Assembly: GCF_039852015.1 (NCBI RefSeq)
Contig: NZ_CP156626.1
Coordinates: forward strand, 2,886,249 to 2,950,248
Origin: Robbsia sp. KACC 23696
GTDB lineage: Bacteria > Pseudomonadota > Gammaproteobacteria > Burkholderiales > Burkholderiaceae
Length of the DNA: 64,000 nt
Direction of reading: 5' to 3'
In this document: positions 54,484 through 64,000 of the stretch, piece after piece
Layout of the letters: each line of letters opens with the position of its first letter
Position numbering within the stretch: the stretch's first letter is position 1
Program-made: the position numbers and the translations under genes
The notes under the pieces: generated by a model
What the model saw: the letters and a program-made list of their open reading frames with translations, nothing else
The model's database searches: none
What the model was told of the DNA's origin: nothing

Positions 54484-56517
54484 ATGCCTGACCCGTCACT
54501 CGTCAACACGCCCGATACCTCGCCGCCCGCGCCCCCCATCGATGAAGCGCAGCGGCTAGACGCGCTCGATCGGCTGGCCCTCCTCGACACGGAGCCCGAA
54601 ATTGCCTTCGACGATCTGGTCCAGCTGGCCGCGACGCTATGCGATGTGCCCATCGCCCTGATATCGCTAGTGGATCGCGATCGACAATGGTTCAAGGCTC
54701 GCGTCGGGCTGAACGCCACGGAGACGCATCGCGACCTGGCGTTCTGCGCGCACGCGATCCTGCATCCGGACGCGTTGATGATCGTCGAGAACGCCGCGGA
54801 GGACCCCCGTTTCTGTCACAACCCGCTGGTGACTGGCGATCCACACATTCGTTTCTATGCCGGTGCGCCGCTGCTCTCCCCTGATGGCCATGCGCTGGGC
54901 ACCCTGTGCGTGATCGGACGCGAGCCGCGATCGATCGACATCGATGGGCCGCATACGCCTTTCACGGAACAACAGCAACAGGGACTCCTAGCCCTCGCCC
55001 GGCAAGCCGCCGCGCTGATCCAGCTCCGCGAACTGAGTATTAACCGCGCGCGACAGACGCTCGCGCTGCGGCGCAAGATTAGCGATGCGCTGGCCGAGGA
55101 ACCGGATGCGTCGGGCGGCGTCTACTCGCGGCTTCGGCACGAGCAACGTGTCAGTGCCGTGGGGCAATTGGCCAGCGGCATCGCTCACGACTTCAACAAT
55201 CTGCTGCAGACGGTCAGCACCAGCCTGCAGCTGGTGCTACGCAAGGCCGACCATCCGGAACATGTGAAACGCTGGGCAAACAGCGGAATGGTCGCCGTCG
55301 AACATGGCGCCAGCCTGGTGTCGCAGTTGTTGGCGTTTTCGCGCAGTGCCAAGGAGGACGACGATGCCGAGGCGCAACAGCCGGTGTGCTTTATCGATGC
55401 CACGATCGAACGCGTCCAGGACTTGCTGGCCCGGGTACTGGGGCCCGAGATACGACTGACGTTTGCGCTGAATGCCGGAACGGCGTGCATCGATTGTTCG
55501 CCCACGCAGATCGAGGCGGCGCTGATGAACCTCGTCATCAATGCGCGCGATGCGATGCGCAATGTCGGCGCGATCCGGGTAACGACAATGCGCACGCGCA
55601 TCGACACCCCACCGCAAACGGCGTCGAACGATGCCTCCGTATCGGACGGGGCGGCGGCCTGCAGCCTCTCTGCATCCGTTTTCGAGAACGCGACGCCCGC
55701 CGCGACCGCCCCGTTTGCACCCGAGGGCGCAGCAGCGGAGCCGCCGTTGACACCGGGCGATTACGTCATGCTGGTGGTCTCGGATACCGGACCGGGCATG
55801 CCGGAGGACGTCGCCGCGCGCGCCTTCGAACCGTTCTTCACGACGAAACCGGCAAACAAGGGAACCGGACTCGGGCTGGCGCAAGTGCAGGCCGCCGCGT
55901 TGAAAGCCGGCGGAACGGCACGCATCGACACCTCGGCGCGCACCGGCACGACCATCACCTTATGGCTTCGCATCGGCGCTACCGATGATGTCGCGGCGAC
56001 CGAACCGGCGCCCATCGCGGCGAGCATCGCGCCCCCGGTCGGCCGCGCGGCAAATTGCGCCGCAGCCGCGGTGTCGATGCCCGCCCTATTGCCAAGCAAG
56101 ACCGATCTGGCCGGCGGAGCTACGCTGTCGCGGCCCACGGTGCTGCTGGTCGACGATCAGGATGCGTTACGTATCGCCGTCGCCGCCTTGCTCGAAGAAG
56201 CCGGCTTCCGCGTCGTCCATGCATCGAATGGCTTGACCGCGCTGCAGCGGATCGACGAAGCAGTGCCCGATATCGTCGTCAGCGATTGCGCCATGCACGG
56301 TTTCAACGGCGCCTTGCTCGGGCGCGTACTTGGCGCGACCCATCCGCGCCTGCCGGTGTTGTTCGTGACCGGACATATCGATCTCGATCTGGTACGGGCC
56401 GACCTGCCCGTCGAAGCCGTACTGCTGCGCAAACCCATCGTCGTCGACCATCTCGTCGCCCACATCGATGCGGCACTGCGCGCGCACCCTGATGGGCAAC
56501 GATTCGCAGGCTTCTAA
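54484..56517 (+). CDS. Hybrid histidine kinase: GAF + HisKA/HATPase + receiver
   Basis: About 677 residues from ATG 54484. A GAF domain lies at 20-185 (LDALDRLALLDTEPEIAFDDLV, VPIALISLVDRDRQWFKARVG, FYAGAPLLSPDGHALGTLCVI). The kinase has the phospho-His in LASGIAHDFNNLLQTV, N box MNLVINARDAM and G boxes DTGPGMP and GTGLGL. A long Ala/Pro-rich linker leads to a receiver domain (VLLVDDQDALRIAV, phospho-Asp in IVVSDCAMHGFNG). No TM is visible, so it is cytoplasmic. No response regulator gene is adjacent. An in-frame ATG at 54361 would add an unrelated leader. Confidence 0.88.
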   Translation: MPDPSLVNTPDTSPPAPPIDEAQRLDALDRLALLDTEPEIAFDDLVQLAATLCDVPIALISLVDRDRQWFKARVGLNATETHRDLAFCAHAILHPDALMIVENAAEDPRFCHNPLVTGDPHIRFYAGAPLLSPDGHALGTLCVIGREPRSIDIDGPHTPFTEQQQQGLLALARQAAALIQLRELSINRARQTLALRRKISDALAEEPDASGGVYSRLRHEQRVSAVGQLASGIAHDFNNLLQTVSTSLQLVLRKADHPEHVKRWANSGMVAVEHGASLVSQLLAFSRSAKEDDDAEAQQPVCFIDATIERVQDLLARVLGPEIRLTFALNAGTACIDCSPTQIEAALMNLVINARDAMRNVGAIRVTTMRTRIDTPPQTASNDASVSDGAAACSLSASVFENATPAATAPFAPEGAAAEPPLTPGDYVMLVVSDTGPGMPEDVAARAFEPFFTTKPANKGTGLGLAQVQAAALKAGGTARIDTSARTGTTITLWLRIGATDDVAATEPAPIAASIAPPVGRAANCAAAAVSMPALLPSKTDLAGGATLSRPTVLLVDDQDALRIAVAALLEEAGFRVVHASNGLTALQRIDEAVPDIVVSDCAMHGFNGALLGRVLGATHPRLPVLFVTGHIDLDLVRADLPVEAVLLRKPIVVDHLVAHIDAALRAHPDGQRFAGF

Positions 56518-56725
56518 GACGTCGCGCAAACCTCGCGCGATACGGCCTGGCGCAGGAGCCGTGCGTCTGAAAATCCGTCTCCGGCGAAGTATTCGTATCG
56601 CGCCTCGCCACCCCCTTAAAACGAATAGTGCCTATCAGGCCACCGACACGCGCGTGTTTTCTTTTCGAGATAGCATGCGAACCTCGGTTCAGATCACGAC
56701 AACTCTTCCCTTTCAAGGACCCATC

Positions 56726-57607
56726 ATGCTGGATATCAACAGCGTTGGATTTATCGGTTTCGGCGCGATGGCGCAACGTATGGCCGTGCACTTGCGCGAA
56801 AAAGGCATCAAGACGGTAAAAGCCTACGCTCCCAGCCAGACGAGCGGAGAACGCGCGGGTACGCCGATGGCCGCATCGATCGCGGCGCTGGTGGCCGATG
56901 TCGATGCCGTCATCGTGTCGCTGCCGGCAGACGAACAAGTCAGCGCCGCGATGTATGGCGACGACGGTGCACTCGCCCATATGCGCGCCGGCCAATTGCT
57001 GATCAATACGACGTCGAACTCGCCGCAAGTATCGATCGACCTGTATGAAGCCGCCAAGGCGCGCGGGATCGCGGCCGTGGACGCGCCGGTCAGCGGCAGC
57101 ACGCCGGAAGCCGAAGCGGCGCAACTGGTCGTCATCGCTGGCGGCGACGCGGCGGACTTTCAACGTGCGCAGCCGGTGTTGGCGATGATCGCGAAGGCCG
57201 TGCACCACATCGGCGGCCCGGGCTATGGCTCGAAGATGAAGTTGGTGATCAACGGCATCATGGGCGCCGGCATGATCGCGCTGACGGAAGCGTTCACCTA
57301 TGGTCTGAAGGCCGGCATCGAGAAAGACACGCTGTTCGACGTGCTGGGCGGCATCGCTGCCGTATCGCCGCACCATGGCCGCAAGCTGAAGTCGATCCGC
57401 TCGGGTGATTTCACCTCGCAGTTCCCAAGCCGCTTGATGAGCAAGGACATGCGTCTGCTGCTCGACGAGCTGAACCGTCTGGGCGTACCGGCCGGCACCT
57501 TGGCTGCCGCCGCGCAAACGCTAGCGCTGGGCGACCTGAAGCGCCCGAATGACGACTACTCGGTGATCGGCGTGGAATTCCCGAAAATCGTCGGCATCAC
57601 GCTTTAA
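56726..57607 (+). CDS. NAD(P)-dependent beta-hydroxyacid dehydrogenase
   Basis: 293 residues. The N-terminal Rossmann motif is VGFIGFGAMAQRMAVHL, the substrate-loop signature DAPVSGSTPEAEAAQLVVIAGG, and the catalytic-type Lys lies in GSKMKLVINGIMGAGMIAL, as in 3-hydroxyisobutyrate, tartronate semialdehyde and GLYR1-type reductases. It reduces or oxidises a small beta-hydroxy acid; the substrate is not predictable. ATG 56726 with CAAGGAC upstream fits; the frame is open far earlier. It is unlinked to its neighbours. Confidence 0.92.
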   Translation: MLDINSVGFIGFGAMAQRMAVHLREKGIKTVKAYAPSQTSGERAGTPMAASIAALVADVDAVIVSLPADEQVSAAMYGDDGALAHMRAGQLLINTTSNSPQVSIDLYEAAKARGIAAVDAPVSGSTPEAEAAQLVVIAGGDAADFQRAQPVLAMIAKAVHHIGGPGYGSKMKLVINGIMGAGMIALTEAFTYGLKAGIEKDTLFDVLGGIAAVSPHHGRKLKSIRSGDFTSQFPSRLMSKDMRLLLDELNRLGVPAGTLAAAAQTLALGDLKRPNDDYSVIGVEFPKIVGITL

Positions 57608-57774
57608 CGATTCTGAGACGGCAGTAGCGCGCAACGTAAGCGGACGCGCGCGCGGCGCCATCGGGTGTAAAGACCCCATGCGCGTCAAGGGTGTCTCGAT
57701 GCCGCTTGAAAGGCGGGTGCAGTAAGATCGCGCGGATACCGTTTTTCCGCCCTTCGCCTGCCACCGTCCTCTCG

Positions 57775-58785
57775 ATGTCCGTAGAAAGCGCGCTCGTCCT
57801 TTGCCGTTTCATCCACTTCACCGCGCTCATCGCCTGGTTCGGACGGATGCTGTACGTCTGCGTGATCGCCCGACCGGGGATCACGCCGCGCATTGCACAC
57901 CGTCTGACCGCGCAGACGCGCCAGGCGACGCGCTGGCTGGGCGCTCTGACATTGCTGAGCGCCTGCGCCTGGGTGCCGGTGCAGACCGCCGAGATGAGTG
58001 GCGGCTGGGACGACGCCTGGCAACCCGACCTCTGGCTTGCCGTCCTCGACACGCCCTTCGGCACCGTCTGGCGCTGGCGTTTGCTCATCGCGCTGGCGAC
58101 GCTGCTGCTGACATGGGTCGAGCCGCGTGGCGCCACGCGCTCGCTCCCGTCCGACCTGCCCCGCGACGCGTGCGCCCTCCCCGACAAGGCGGGCGCGCAA
58201 CGCATCGCCTGTCTGACGCTGAGCGGCACCGGCATCCTGCTGGCCACGCTCGGATTGGAAGGCCATGCCGCGATGCTCTGCGGGTGGGCCGGCGGCTTGC
58301 AACGGGCAAATCACGCGCTCCATCTGCTATCCACGGCCGCGTGGGCCGGCATGCTGCCGATGCTGTTATGTACGTTGCCGCTGCTGGACGCCGGCGACGA
58401 TCAGGCGCGGCGCACGCTGCGGCGCTTTTCCACTGCCGGCCATATCGCTGTCGCTTTGGCCGTCGCCACCGGGGTCGCCAATATCGCCTGGATACTCGGC
58501 GCCGTGCCGTGGCATGGGGCCGCTTCGAGCGCGCCGTATCGCGATGGTTTGATGTCCAAGTGCCTGCTCGTCGCCGTGATGATCGGCATCGCTTTGGTGA
58601 ACCGTTATGGCATCGTCCCCGCCATGCAGCTCAGGCAGCAGACGCACCCCCACGCACGCGCGTCCGACGCCGCGCGCCTGGGCCGCTTGCAAAACGCATT
58701 CCGCGCATTGACCTGGATCGAAATCGGCGTGGCGCTGATCGTCATCGTGCTGGTGAGTCATTTCGCCACGCTCGATCCGCAATAA
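57775..58785 (+). CDS. CopD-family copper resistance/uptake membrane protein
   Basis: 336 residues, with eight or more TM helices: ALVLCRFIHFTALIAWFGRMLY, HAAMLCGWAGGLQRANHALHLLSTAAWAGMLPMLL, then SAPYRDGLMSKCLLVAVMIGIALVNRYGIVPAM. Conserved His in the HFTA and NHALHLL regions are typical of the CopD/PcoD family, which moves copper across the inner membrane. The usual partner CopC is not adjacent. ATG 57775 begins right before the first helix. Confidence 0.85.
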   Translation: MSVESALVLCRFIHFTALIAWFGRMLYVCVIARPGITPRIAHRLTAQTRQATRWLGALTLLSACAWVPVQTAEMSGGWDDAWQPDLWLAVLDTPFGTVWRWRLLIALATLLLTWVEPRGATRSLPSDLPRDACALPDKAGAQRIACLTLSGTGILLATLGLEGHAAMLCGWAGGLQRANHALHLLSTAAWAGMLPMLLCTLPLLDAGDDQARRTLRRFSTAGHIAVALAVATGVANIAWILGAVPWHGAASSAPYRDGLMSKCLLVAVMIGIALVNRYGIVPAMQLRQQTHPHARASDAARLGRLQNAFRALTWIEIGVALIVIVLVSHFATLDPQ

Positions 58786-58941
58786 GGCACATGTGCGCAA
58801 CGGCCTCGACGGCCGCGCGCGGGGCCGACCCGCGTTGCATCGCGCTATGTGCCGATCGAGGGTCGAATGCCCTGCCGGCGTCGGGCAGCGTACAATACCT
58901 CCGCAATCCTCTCCCCGATTTTCCGTCCTGACATCATCACC

Positions 58942-59325
58942 GTGCCGCCCGAGTCCTCCGAACCTTCCGAACGCTATCTGAAACTCCTTGGCGAAACCGC
59001 CCAGGTCCGATGGTCCGAATTGGCCCCGCTGCATCTTCGCGGGACCCTGCTGCATATCGCCGGCGATCTCGATCTGGTCAGCGTCGCGGAAGCCGTTGCG
59101 GGCGACGACGCGCAACAGGTCGCCGCCTGGGCAGCCAGCGGTCTGCTGCAACGGATGCCGGCTGAAACGGCCAGCGCGTATGAATCGCACGATGCCTCAC
59201 TGTGGGCGGTCGTCGTGGCACCGTGGGTGCTGGTACAGAAGCGCGACGACGCCGATCGGCCCGCGTCGGATGCCGCATCGAATGCGTCCGCCGACGACAC
59301 GACGCGCGGGAATGAGCAAGCGTAA
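58942..59325 (+). CDS. DUF2288 protein
   Basis: 127 residues from GTG 58942. The core RYLKLLGETAQVRWSELAPLHLRGTLLHIAGDLDLVSVAEAVAGDD and the closing LWAVVVAPWVLVQKRDDAD fit the DUF2288 family, of unknown role. The start is uncertain: ATG 58849 and 58867 are in frame upstream, but a TACAAT promoter-like sequence about 40 bases before GTG 58942 argues for the shorter form. Its end overlaps the pseudouridine synthase start by 14 bases, so the two are coupled. Confidence 0.8.
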   Translation: MPPESSEPSERYLKLLGETAQVRWSELAPLHLRGTLLHIAGDLDLVSVAEAVAGDDAQQVAAWAASGLLQRMPAETASAYESHDASLWAVVVAPWVLVQKRDDADRPASDAASNASADDTTRGNEQA

Positions 59326-60061
59326 CAACCGCCGCGCGACGGCCGGCAGCATGGATCTCGAAACGCTGCTTTTCTCGCAAGGATTCGGCGGGCGGCGGGA
59401 ATGCCGGGCGCTGATCGAACGCGGTGCGATCCGGATCGACGGCACCGTGCAATCGGATGCCGACGCGGCATTCGCGACCGCCGACCTGCAGTTCGAAGTA
59501 GACGGCCGGATCTGGCCGTTTCACGAAAAAGCCTATGTGATGCTGCACAAGCCATCCGGCGTCGAGTGTTCGCGGGATCCGCAACATCATCCGAGCGTGT
59601 TTTCGCTGCTACCTTCGCAATTGGCCACGCGGGGCCTGCAATGCGTGGGACGGCTCGACCAGGATACGACAGGGCTGTTGCTGCTTTCCGATGACGGCGC
59701 CTTCGTGCATGCGATGGCCTCGCCGCGGCGACATGTGCCCAAGCGCTATCACGCAACCGTGAAGCACGCGCTCGACGACGCGCAGTTGGAGACGTTGCGC
59801 CGTGGCGTGCTGTTGCATGGCGAAACGGTCGCAAGCGTCCCGGCCGCCGCGACGATGCGGGAGTCGCACGAACTGGCGCTGACGATCAGCGAAGGGAAAT
59901 ATCACCAGGTGAAACGCATGGTGGCGGCCGCCGGCAATCGCGTCGAGGCCTTGCACCGCGCCGCCATCGGCAAACTGGTGCTGCCCGACGACCTCGCGCC
60001 AGGCGAATGGCGCTGGCTCACCGAGGCCGACCTCGTCGCGTTGCGCACGACGCCCAACTGA
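59312..60061 (+). CDS. RsuA-family pseudouridine synthase
   Basis: 249 residues. An S4-like RNA-binding part (LETLLFSQGFGGRRECRALIERGAIRIDG) is followed by a catalytic domain with the conserved Asp in VGRLDQDTTGLLLLSDDG and motif III KRMVAAAGNRVEALHRAAIG. It should isomerise one uridine in rRNA; RsuA acts on 16S U516, RluE/RluF on 23S. ATG 59312 lies inside the end of the DUF2288 gene, giving a two-gene operon. Confidence 0.9.
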   Translation: MSKRNNRRATAGSMDLETLLFSQGFGGRRECRALIERGAIRIDGTVQSDADAAFATADLQFEVDGRIWPFHEKAYVMLHKPSGVECSRDPQHHPSVFSLLPSQLATRGLQCVGRLDQDTTGLLLLSDDGAFVHAMASPRRHVPKRYHATVKHALDDAQLETLRRGVLLHGETVASVPAAATMRESHELALTISEGKYHQVKRMVAAAGNRVEALHRAAIGKLVLPDDLAPGEWRWLTEADLVALRTTPN

Positions 60062-60093
60062 ACGAACCCGGCAACGCGCAACCGGACAGACGG

Positions 60094-61179
60094 TCAGGGC
60101 TGATCCTGCCGGCTAGGTGCAACGCTGGCTCCCGTCGATCCCTCCGACCGCGCCGACGTGCCGAGCGTTCGCAGCAAGGCATCGACGTCCGGATAGCGCA
60201 GACGCACCCCAAGCTCGCGATGCAAGCGCGCGTTAAGCAGCTGCCGCGACTCTCTCATAAACGACCACATCGCCGGCGACAGGCGTTCCGCCGCCGCATC
60301 GCGTGGCAGACGCGGTGGGCGCGGCAGTCCCACCGCATCGGCAACCTTGTCGAAATAGTCGCCCATTCTGAGGCGACTATCATCGCTCGCGTGATACAGC
60401 CGCTGCGACCGTCCATGCGTCAACGCCCGCACCGCGATGGCGGCGAGGTCGTCTGCCTGGATGTGATTGGTGAATACGTCGTCGCTTTCGCGCAACGCCG
60501 GCATCGCCTCGCGCAGACGCGTCACCGGCAATCGGTCGGCGGCATAGATACCCGGAATACGCAAAATCGACACCGCGAGACGACGGCCGCCCTGCCCGCT
60601 GGCGGCCTGATTTTTCGCCGTCTCGCGCCATTGCCGCTCCGCATCGACGCGACGCACCGCGCGCGCATTGCTCGGGGCCACCGGACGTGTTTCCGCGACT
60701 TCGGCACCACCGCAATCGCCGTAGACGCCGCTGGTACTCGCATACACGACGCGCAATAGTGCATATGCGCCGCGTGACGACGCCGGCGCGGTGTGCTCGG
60801 GTACAATACCCCCGAAGCGACGCCGCCCCAGGCGACGCGCCTGCCCTGCCGCCGCGGCCGACACCGCCGCGATCCAACGGCGCGTACGCGGGTCGGATGC
60901 CCCCTGCGGTGCCGGCGGTGCGAAGTACAGCACGCCGAACGCCGAGGCGGTCAACGCCGCCGCGCGCCGCAGCGAGCGTCTCGCATCGAGATCGCCGGCG
61001 ATCGGCGTCACGGGTGATGGCGATTCGCGCTGATCAACATCGGGTTCGCGCCGTGCAGCATGACGCCGCACGGCGACGACCCGGTAGCGCGGGGCAAGCA
61101 GTGGTATGGTGCGCGCGGCGACATCGCCGTAACCGACGATGACGACACGCGGTCGGCGGAGCAAACGCGTAGCGATCAT
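60094..61179 (-). CDS. NAD-dependent epimerase/dehydratase-like protein
   Basis: 361 residues. The N-terminal Rossmann motif is VVIVGYGDVAARTIPLL, then GVLYFAPPAPQGASDPRTR, YASTSGVYGDCGGAEVAETR and ILRIPGIYAADRLP, an extended SDR pattern as in YeeZ-like proteins. The usual Tyr-x-x-x-Lys is not evident at the place expected. The middle carries a Gly/Ala/Arg-rich insertion and the protein is very basic. ATG 61179 is taken; a longer frame exists. Convergent with the RsuA gene. Confidence 0.78.
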   Translation of the reverse strand: MIATRLLRRPRVVIVGYGDVAARTIPLLAPRYRVVAVRRHAARREPDVDQRESPSPVTPIAGDLDARRSLRRAAALTASAFGVLYFAPPAPQGASDPRTRRWIAAVSAAAAGQARRLGRRRFGGIVPEHTAPASSRGAYALLRVVYASTSGVYGDCGGAEVAETRPVAPSNARAVRRVDAERQWRETAKNQAASGQGGRRLAVSILRIPGIYAADRLPVTRLREAMPALRESDDVFTNHIQADDLAAIAVRALTHGRSQRLYHASDDSRLRMGDYFDKVADAVGLPRPPRLPRDAAAERLSPAMWSFMRESRQLLNARLHRELGVRLRYPDVDALLRTLGTSARSEGSTGASVAPSRQDQP

Positions 61180-61276
61180 GTCGTCATTGTAGCGCGGGCG
61201 TGCCGAACGTCCGCTGGTGCGCAACCTCCGGATTGCGCGCCGAACGATTCCCCCTTCGACCCGATTTTATTGATCC

Positions 61277-62308
61277 ATGAGCTTCAACGTCACGCTACGG
61301 CCGAGCGGCCGCCAATTCCAAGTCGATGCCGACGAAACCATCCTCGCCGCAGCATTGCGCCAGGGCGTCGGCCTGCCGTACGGCTGCAAGAACGGCGCAT
61401 GCGGCTCGTGCAAGGGTCTGGTCGTCGAAGGCACCGTCGAGCAAGGTCCGCACTCGTCGTCGGCCCTCGGCAACGATGAAAAGACCCGCGGTCATCTGCT
61501 GGTCTGCTGCGCCCAGGCTACGTCCGATCTCGATATCCAGATTCGCGAAATCGCCGGCGTCGGCGACATGCCGGCGAAGAAGTTGCCGTGCCGCGTGGCG
61601 GAACTCGAAAAAGCCGCAGACGACGTCATGATTCTGAAGCTGCAATTGCCGGCCAATGAGCGCCTGCAATATCTGGCCGGCCAGTTCCTCGAATTCATTC
61701 TCAAGGACGGCAAGCGTCGCGCGTATTCGATCGCGACGCCGCCGCACCACGAGGGGCCGATCGAACTGCATATCCGTCACCTGCCCGGCGGTCAATTCAC
61801 CGACCACGTGTTCTCGGCGATGAAGGCGCGCGATATTCTCCGCTTCGAAGGCCCGCTAGGCTCCTTCTTCCTGCGCGAAGACAGCGACAAGCCGATCGTT
61901 CTGCTGGCATCGGGCACCGGCTTTGCGCCGATCAAGGCCATCGTCGAGCACGCGATCCACAAGCAGATCACGCGTCCGATCACCTTGTACTGGGGTGCCC
62001 GCAAACGCGCCGATCTGTATCTCGAAACGTTGGCGAACGGATGGTCCGCGGCGCTGCCGAACTTCACGTTCGTCCCGGTTTTGTCGGATCCGCTGGATGC
62101 AGACGGCTGGACGGGAAGGACCGGCTTCGTGCATCATGCAGTGATCGCCGACACGCCCGACCTTTCGGGCCATCAGGTCTATGCCTGTGGCGCGCCGGTC
62201 ATGGTGGAATCCGCGGTTCGCGATTTCACGGCGCAGCACGGTCTGCCGGCGGAAGAATTCTATGCGGACGCCTTCACCAGCGAAGCGGATCTCGCGAACG
62301 CGGTGTAA
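61277..62308 (+). CDS. [2Fe-2S] ferredoxin-type oxidoreductase (CDP-6-deoxy-D-glucoseen reductase-like)
   Basis: 343 residues. The N-terminal ferredoxin domain has PYGCKNGACGSCKGLVVEG (Cys spacing 4 and 2) and the last ligand in LLVCCAQA. A FAD domain follows (RRAYSIATPP) and an NAD domain (VLLASGTGFAPIKAIVEHA, then VYACGAPVMVESA). This is the build of phenol or toluate reductase subunits and of AscD/RfbI. It passes electrons from NAD(P)H to a partner enzyme. The partner is not next to it. ATG 61277 is the start of the ferredoxin domain. Confidence 0.88.
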   Translation: MSFNVTLRPSGRQFQVDADETILAAALRQGVGLPYGCKNGACGSCKGLVVEGTVEQGPHSSSALGNDEKTRGHLLVCCAQATSDLDIQIREIAGVGDMPAKKLPCRVAELEKAADDVMILKLQLPANERLQYLAGQFLEFILKDGKRRAYSIATPPHHEGPIELHIRHLPGGQFTDHVFSAMKARDILRFEGPLGSFFLREDSDKPIVLLASGTGFAPIKAIVEHAIHKQITRPITLYWGARKRADLYLETLANGWSAALPNFTFVPVLSDPLDADGWTGRTGFVHHAVIADTPDLSGHQVYACGAPVMVESAVRDFTAQHGLPAEEFYADAFTSEADLANAV

Positions 62309-62593
62309 AGGCCGATGTGGCGAAGCAAGGTGCCGACCCGTTCGGCCTTGCTTGCAGGAAGCGGTTTCGGGCAGCGTTTCTGTCCGAATTGTCCCGATAT
62401 TGCTCCAAAGCGTTTCGCCTCGTGCGTTGCGCCCAGCAGCGGGCCACCCTGGCGTCGGTCCTATCAGCCGTCGGAGTGGCCCGCTGCGCCATTGCCTTGA
62501 TCGAAAACGGCACTGCGCCTCCACGCGTTCACGGTAATGCCGCAATGTCGGCTCATCATCCAGTAGTCACCGTTTTTCCCCGTGGAGCCTTTG

Positions 62594-63787
62594 ATGAATT
62601 TCCAGGAATATCCGACCAACTCGTTGATGTACATCACGAACCGTCCCGAAATCGTGTTTACGCACGGCAAGGGCAATTGGTTATACGACAACAACGACAA
62701 GCGATATCTGGACTTCATCCAGGGTTGGGCGGTCAACTCGCTCGGACATAGCGACGACGGCATGGTCGATGCGCTGACGGAACAGTCGCGCAAGCTGATC
62801 AATCCGAGCCCGGCCTACTACAACGCGCCGATGGCGCGTCTGGCCGGCCTGTTGACGGAAAATAGCGTCTTCGACAAAGTGTTCTTCGCCAATAGCGGCG
62901 CCGAAGCGAACGAAGGCGCGATCAAGCTGGCGCGTAAGTGGGGCCAGAAAAACCGGAACGGCGCCTACGAGATCATCACCTTCGATCACAGCTTCCACGG
63001 TCGGACATTGGCAACGATGTCGGCCAGCGGCAAGCCGGGTTGGGACACGATCTTCGCGCCGCAGGTGCCGGGATTCCCGAAGGCGGACTTGAACGATATC
63101 GCATCGGTGGAGAAGCTGATCACCGACAAGACCGTCGCGGTCATGCTCGAGCCGGTTCAAGGCGAAGGCGGCGTGATTCCGGCCACGCGCGAATTCATGC
63201 AGCAACTGCGCGCGTTGACGACCAAGCACAATCTGCTGCTGATCGTCGACGAAGTGCAGACCGGTTGCGGCCGTACCGGCCAGTTGTTCGCCTATGAGTT
63301 GTCGGGTGTCGAGCCGGACATCATGACGCTGGGCAAGGGCATCGGTGGCGGCTTCCCGCTGGCCGCACTGCTGGCAAAGGAATCGGCGTCGGTGTTCGTA
63401 GCCGGCGACCAGGGCGGCACGTACAACGGCAACCCGCCGATGACGGCGGTGGGCTATGAAGTCATCAGCCGCATGGTGGCGCCGGGCTTCCTGGAAAATG
63501 TCCGCACGTGTGCCGAATACCTGCGTAGTCAGTTGCTGAAGCTGTCCGAGGAGTACGGTTTCGCCGGCGAGCGTGGCGAAGGCCTGTTGCGCGCCCTGCT
63601 ACTGGGCAGCGATATCGGCCCGCAGATCGTGGAAGAAGCACGCCTGCTGACGCCGACCGGTCTGTTGATCAATGCGGCGCGCCCGAACCTGCTGCGCTTC
63701 ATGCCGGCGCTGAATGTGACCACCGCCGATATCGACGACATGATCGCCCTGTTGCGTCTGGCGATCGACAAAGTCGTCAAGAAGTAA
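62594..63787 (+). CDS. Acetylornithine aminotransferase-like (class III PLP enzyme)
   Basis: 397 residues. PLP-binding and active-site elements: [55 protein letters not shown] and the Schiff-base Lys in [19 protein letters not shown]. Closest to ArgD-type acetylornithine or succinyldiaminopimelate aminotransferases, which transfer an amino group to 2-oxoglutarate in arginine and lysine synthesis. ATG 62594 with GTGGAG upstream. It ends before a long symmetric terminator. Confidence 0.9.
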   Translation: MNFQEYPTNSLMYITNRPEIVFTHGKGNWLYDNNDKRYLDFIQGWAVNSLGHSDDGMVDALTEQSRKLINPSPAYYNAPMARLAGLLTENSVFDKVFFANSGAEANEGAIKLARKWGQKNRNGAYEIITFDHSFHGRTLATMSASGKPGWDTIFAPQVPGFPKADLNDIASVEKLITDKTVAVMLEPVQGEGGVIPATREFMQQLRALTTKHNLLLIVDEVQTGCGRTGQLFAYELSGVEPDIMTLGKGIGGGFPLAALLAKESASVFVAGDQGGTYNGNPPMTAVGYEVISRMVAPGFLENVRTCAEYLRSQLLKLSEEYGFAGERGEGLLRALLLGSDIGPQIVEEARLLTPTGLLINAARPNLLRFMPALNVTTADIDDMIALLRLAIDKVVKK

Positions 63788-63860
63788 AGGTAGCCACGGC
63801 GCGTTGCGGCGCGCCGCGTAGTGCTTCTTCCGCGGGCCTGCAAAAAGCGGCGCGCGAAAT

Positions 63861-63902
63861 AAAGAAAGGGGGATGGCCTTGCAAGGCCATCCCCCTTTCT
63901 TT
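63861..63902. terminator. Bidirectional terminator, perfect 42-bp palindrome
   Basis: A 21-base arm (GGGGGATGGCCTTG plus AAAGAAA) is followed immediately by its exact reverse complement and T runs on both sides. It separates two convergent genes. Confidence 0.85.
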
Positions 63903-63959
63903 TATACCCCGACGGGACCACACGGACGACCGTGTTCTCCCTTTCGGCTAGCGTACCGC

Positions 63960-64000
63960 TTACTCGCCCAGGTAGGCAGCGCGGACCTTCGGATCGTTCA
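63960..64000 (-). CDS. 3' end of a branched-chain amino acid ABC transporter ATPase (LivF-like)
   Basis: Only the last 13 residues lie in the window: NDPKVRAAYLGE then stop, which is the characteristic C-terminus of LivF. Convergent with the aminotransferase gene. The rest is beyond the window. Confidence 0.75.
   Translation of the reverse strand, partial: NDPKVRAAYLGE

Noticed and set aside
56303-57517. 404-codon minus-strand frame opposite the dehydrogenase gene
   Set aside because: Antisense shadow; it spans the ends of two real genes and the spacer.

Overview
The window looks like the chromosome of a member of the Burkholderiaceae (Burkholderia / Paraburkholderia / Robbsia group). The core is GC-rich and holds a block recA-recX-sucC-sucD-TerC-type IV pilin in the order familiar from that family, with tctE/qseC-like two-component genes, an MHS-type transporter, FUSC and CopD-type membrane proteins and many LysR/MFS pairs. 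The species cannot be fixed from the sequence alone.

Layout. 1-9.6 kb: transporters with LysR regulators, a diguanylate cyclase, and a cluster (DUF969, DUF979, MFS, DUF1445) that probably handles 5-oxoproline or a related small acid. 9.7-20.5 kb: pilin, TerC, sucDC, recX-recA with an SOS box, a two-component system and an MHS transporter. 20.6 kb: an elongator tRNA-Met. 20.66-49.33 kb: a mobile island of about 28.7 kb inserted in the 3' end of that tRNA and bounded by a 29-bp direct repeat. 49.5-64 kb: ordinary chromosome again (FUSC exporter, GNAT, gluconate permease, hybrid histidine kinase, hydroxyacid dehydrogenase, CopD, DUF2288, RsuA-type pseudouridine synthase, epimerase, ferredoxin-type reductase, acetylornithine-type aminotransferase, end of livF).

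The island is the interesting part. It carries a tyrosine integrase next to the tRNA, a TraD/VirD4-like coupling protein, a MobF (TrwC/TraI) relaxase-helicase, a sigma-like factor, an HTH protein and a second tyrosine recombinase, but no type IV secretion channel genes. It is best read as an integrative mobilizable element. Its cargo is defence: a Kiwa-like pair (membrane protein plus DUF4868), a PARIS pair (AAA ATPase AriA plus DUF4435/TOPRIM AriB) and a complete type II CBASS operon (patatin phospholipase CapV, DncV-like cyclase, E1-E2 Cap2, JAMM Cap3). Around these lie less understood genes: a PAAR protein with a small partner, an XRE-controlled group of lipoproteins with a CAP-domain protein, three tandem copies of a small KTSC-like protein, a protein built on a repeated TGTCTGACA-type DNA motif, a HEPN-like protein and a membrane protein between CBASS and the right end.

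Base composition is a patchwork inside the island (PARIS and the 41.7-42.6 kb stretch are visibly AT-rich), which suggests that modules were collected separately. No CRISPR array, rRNA or insertion sequence was seen.
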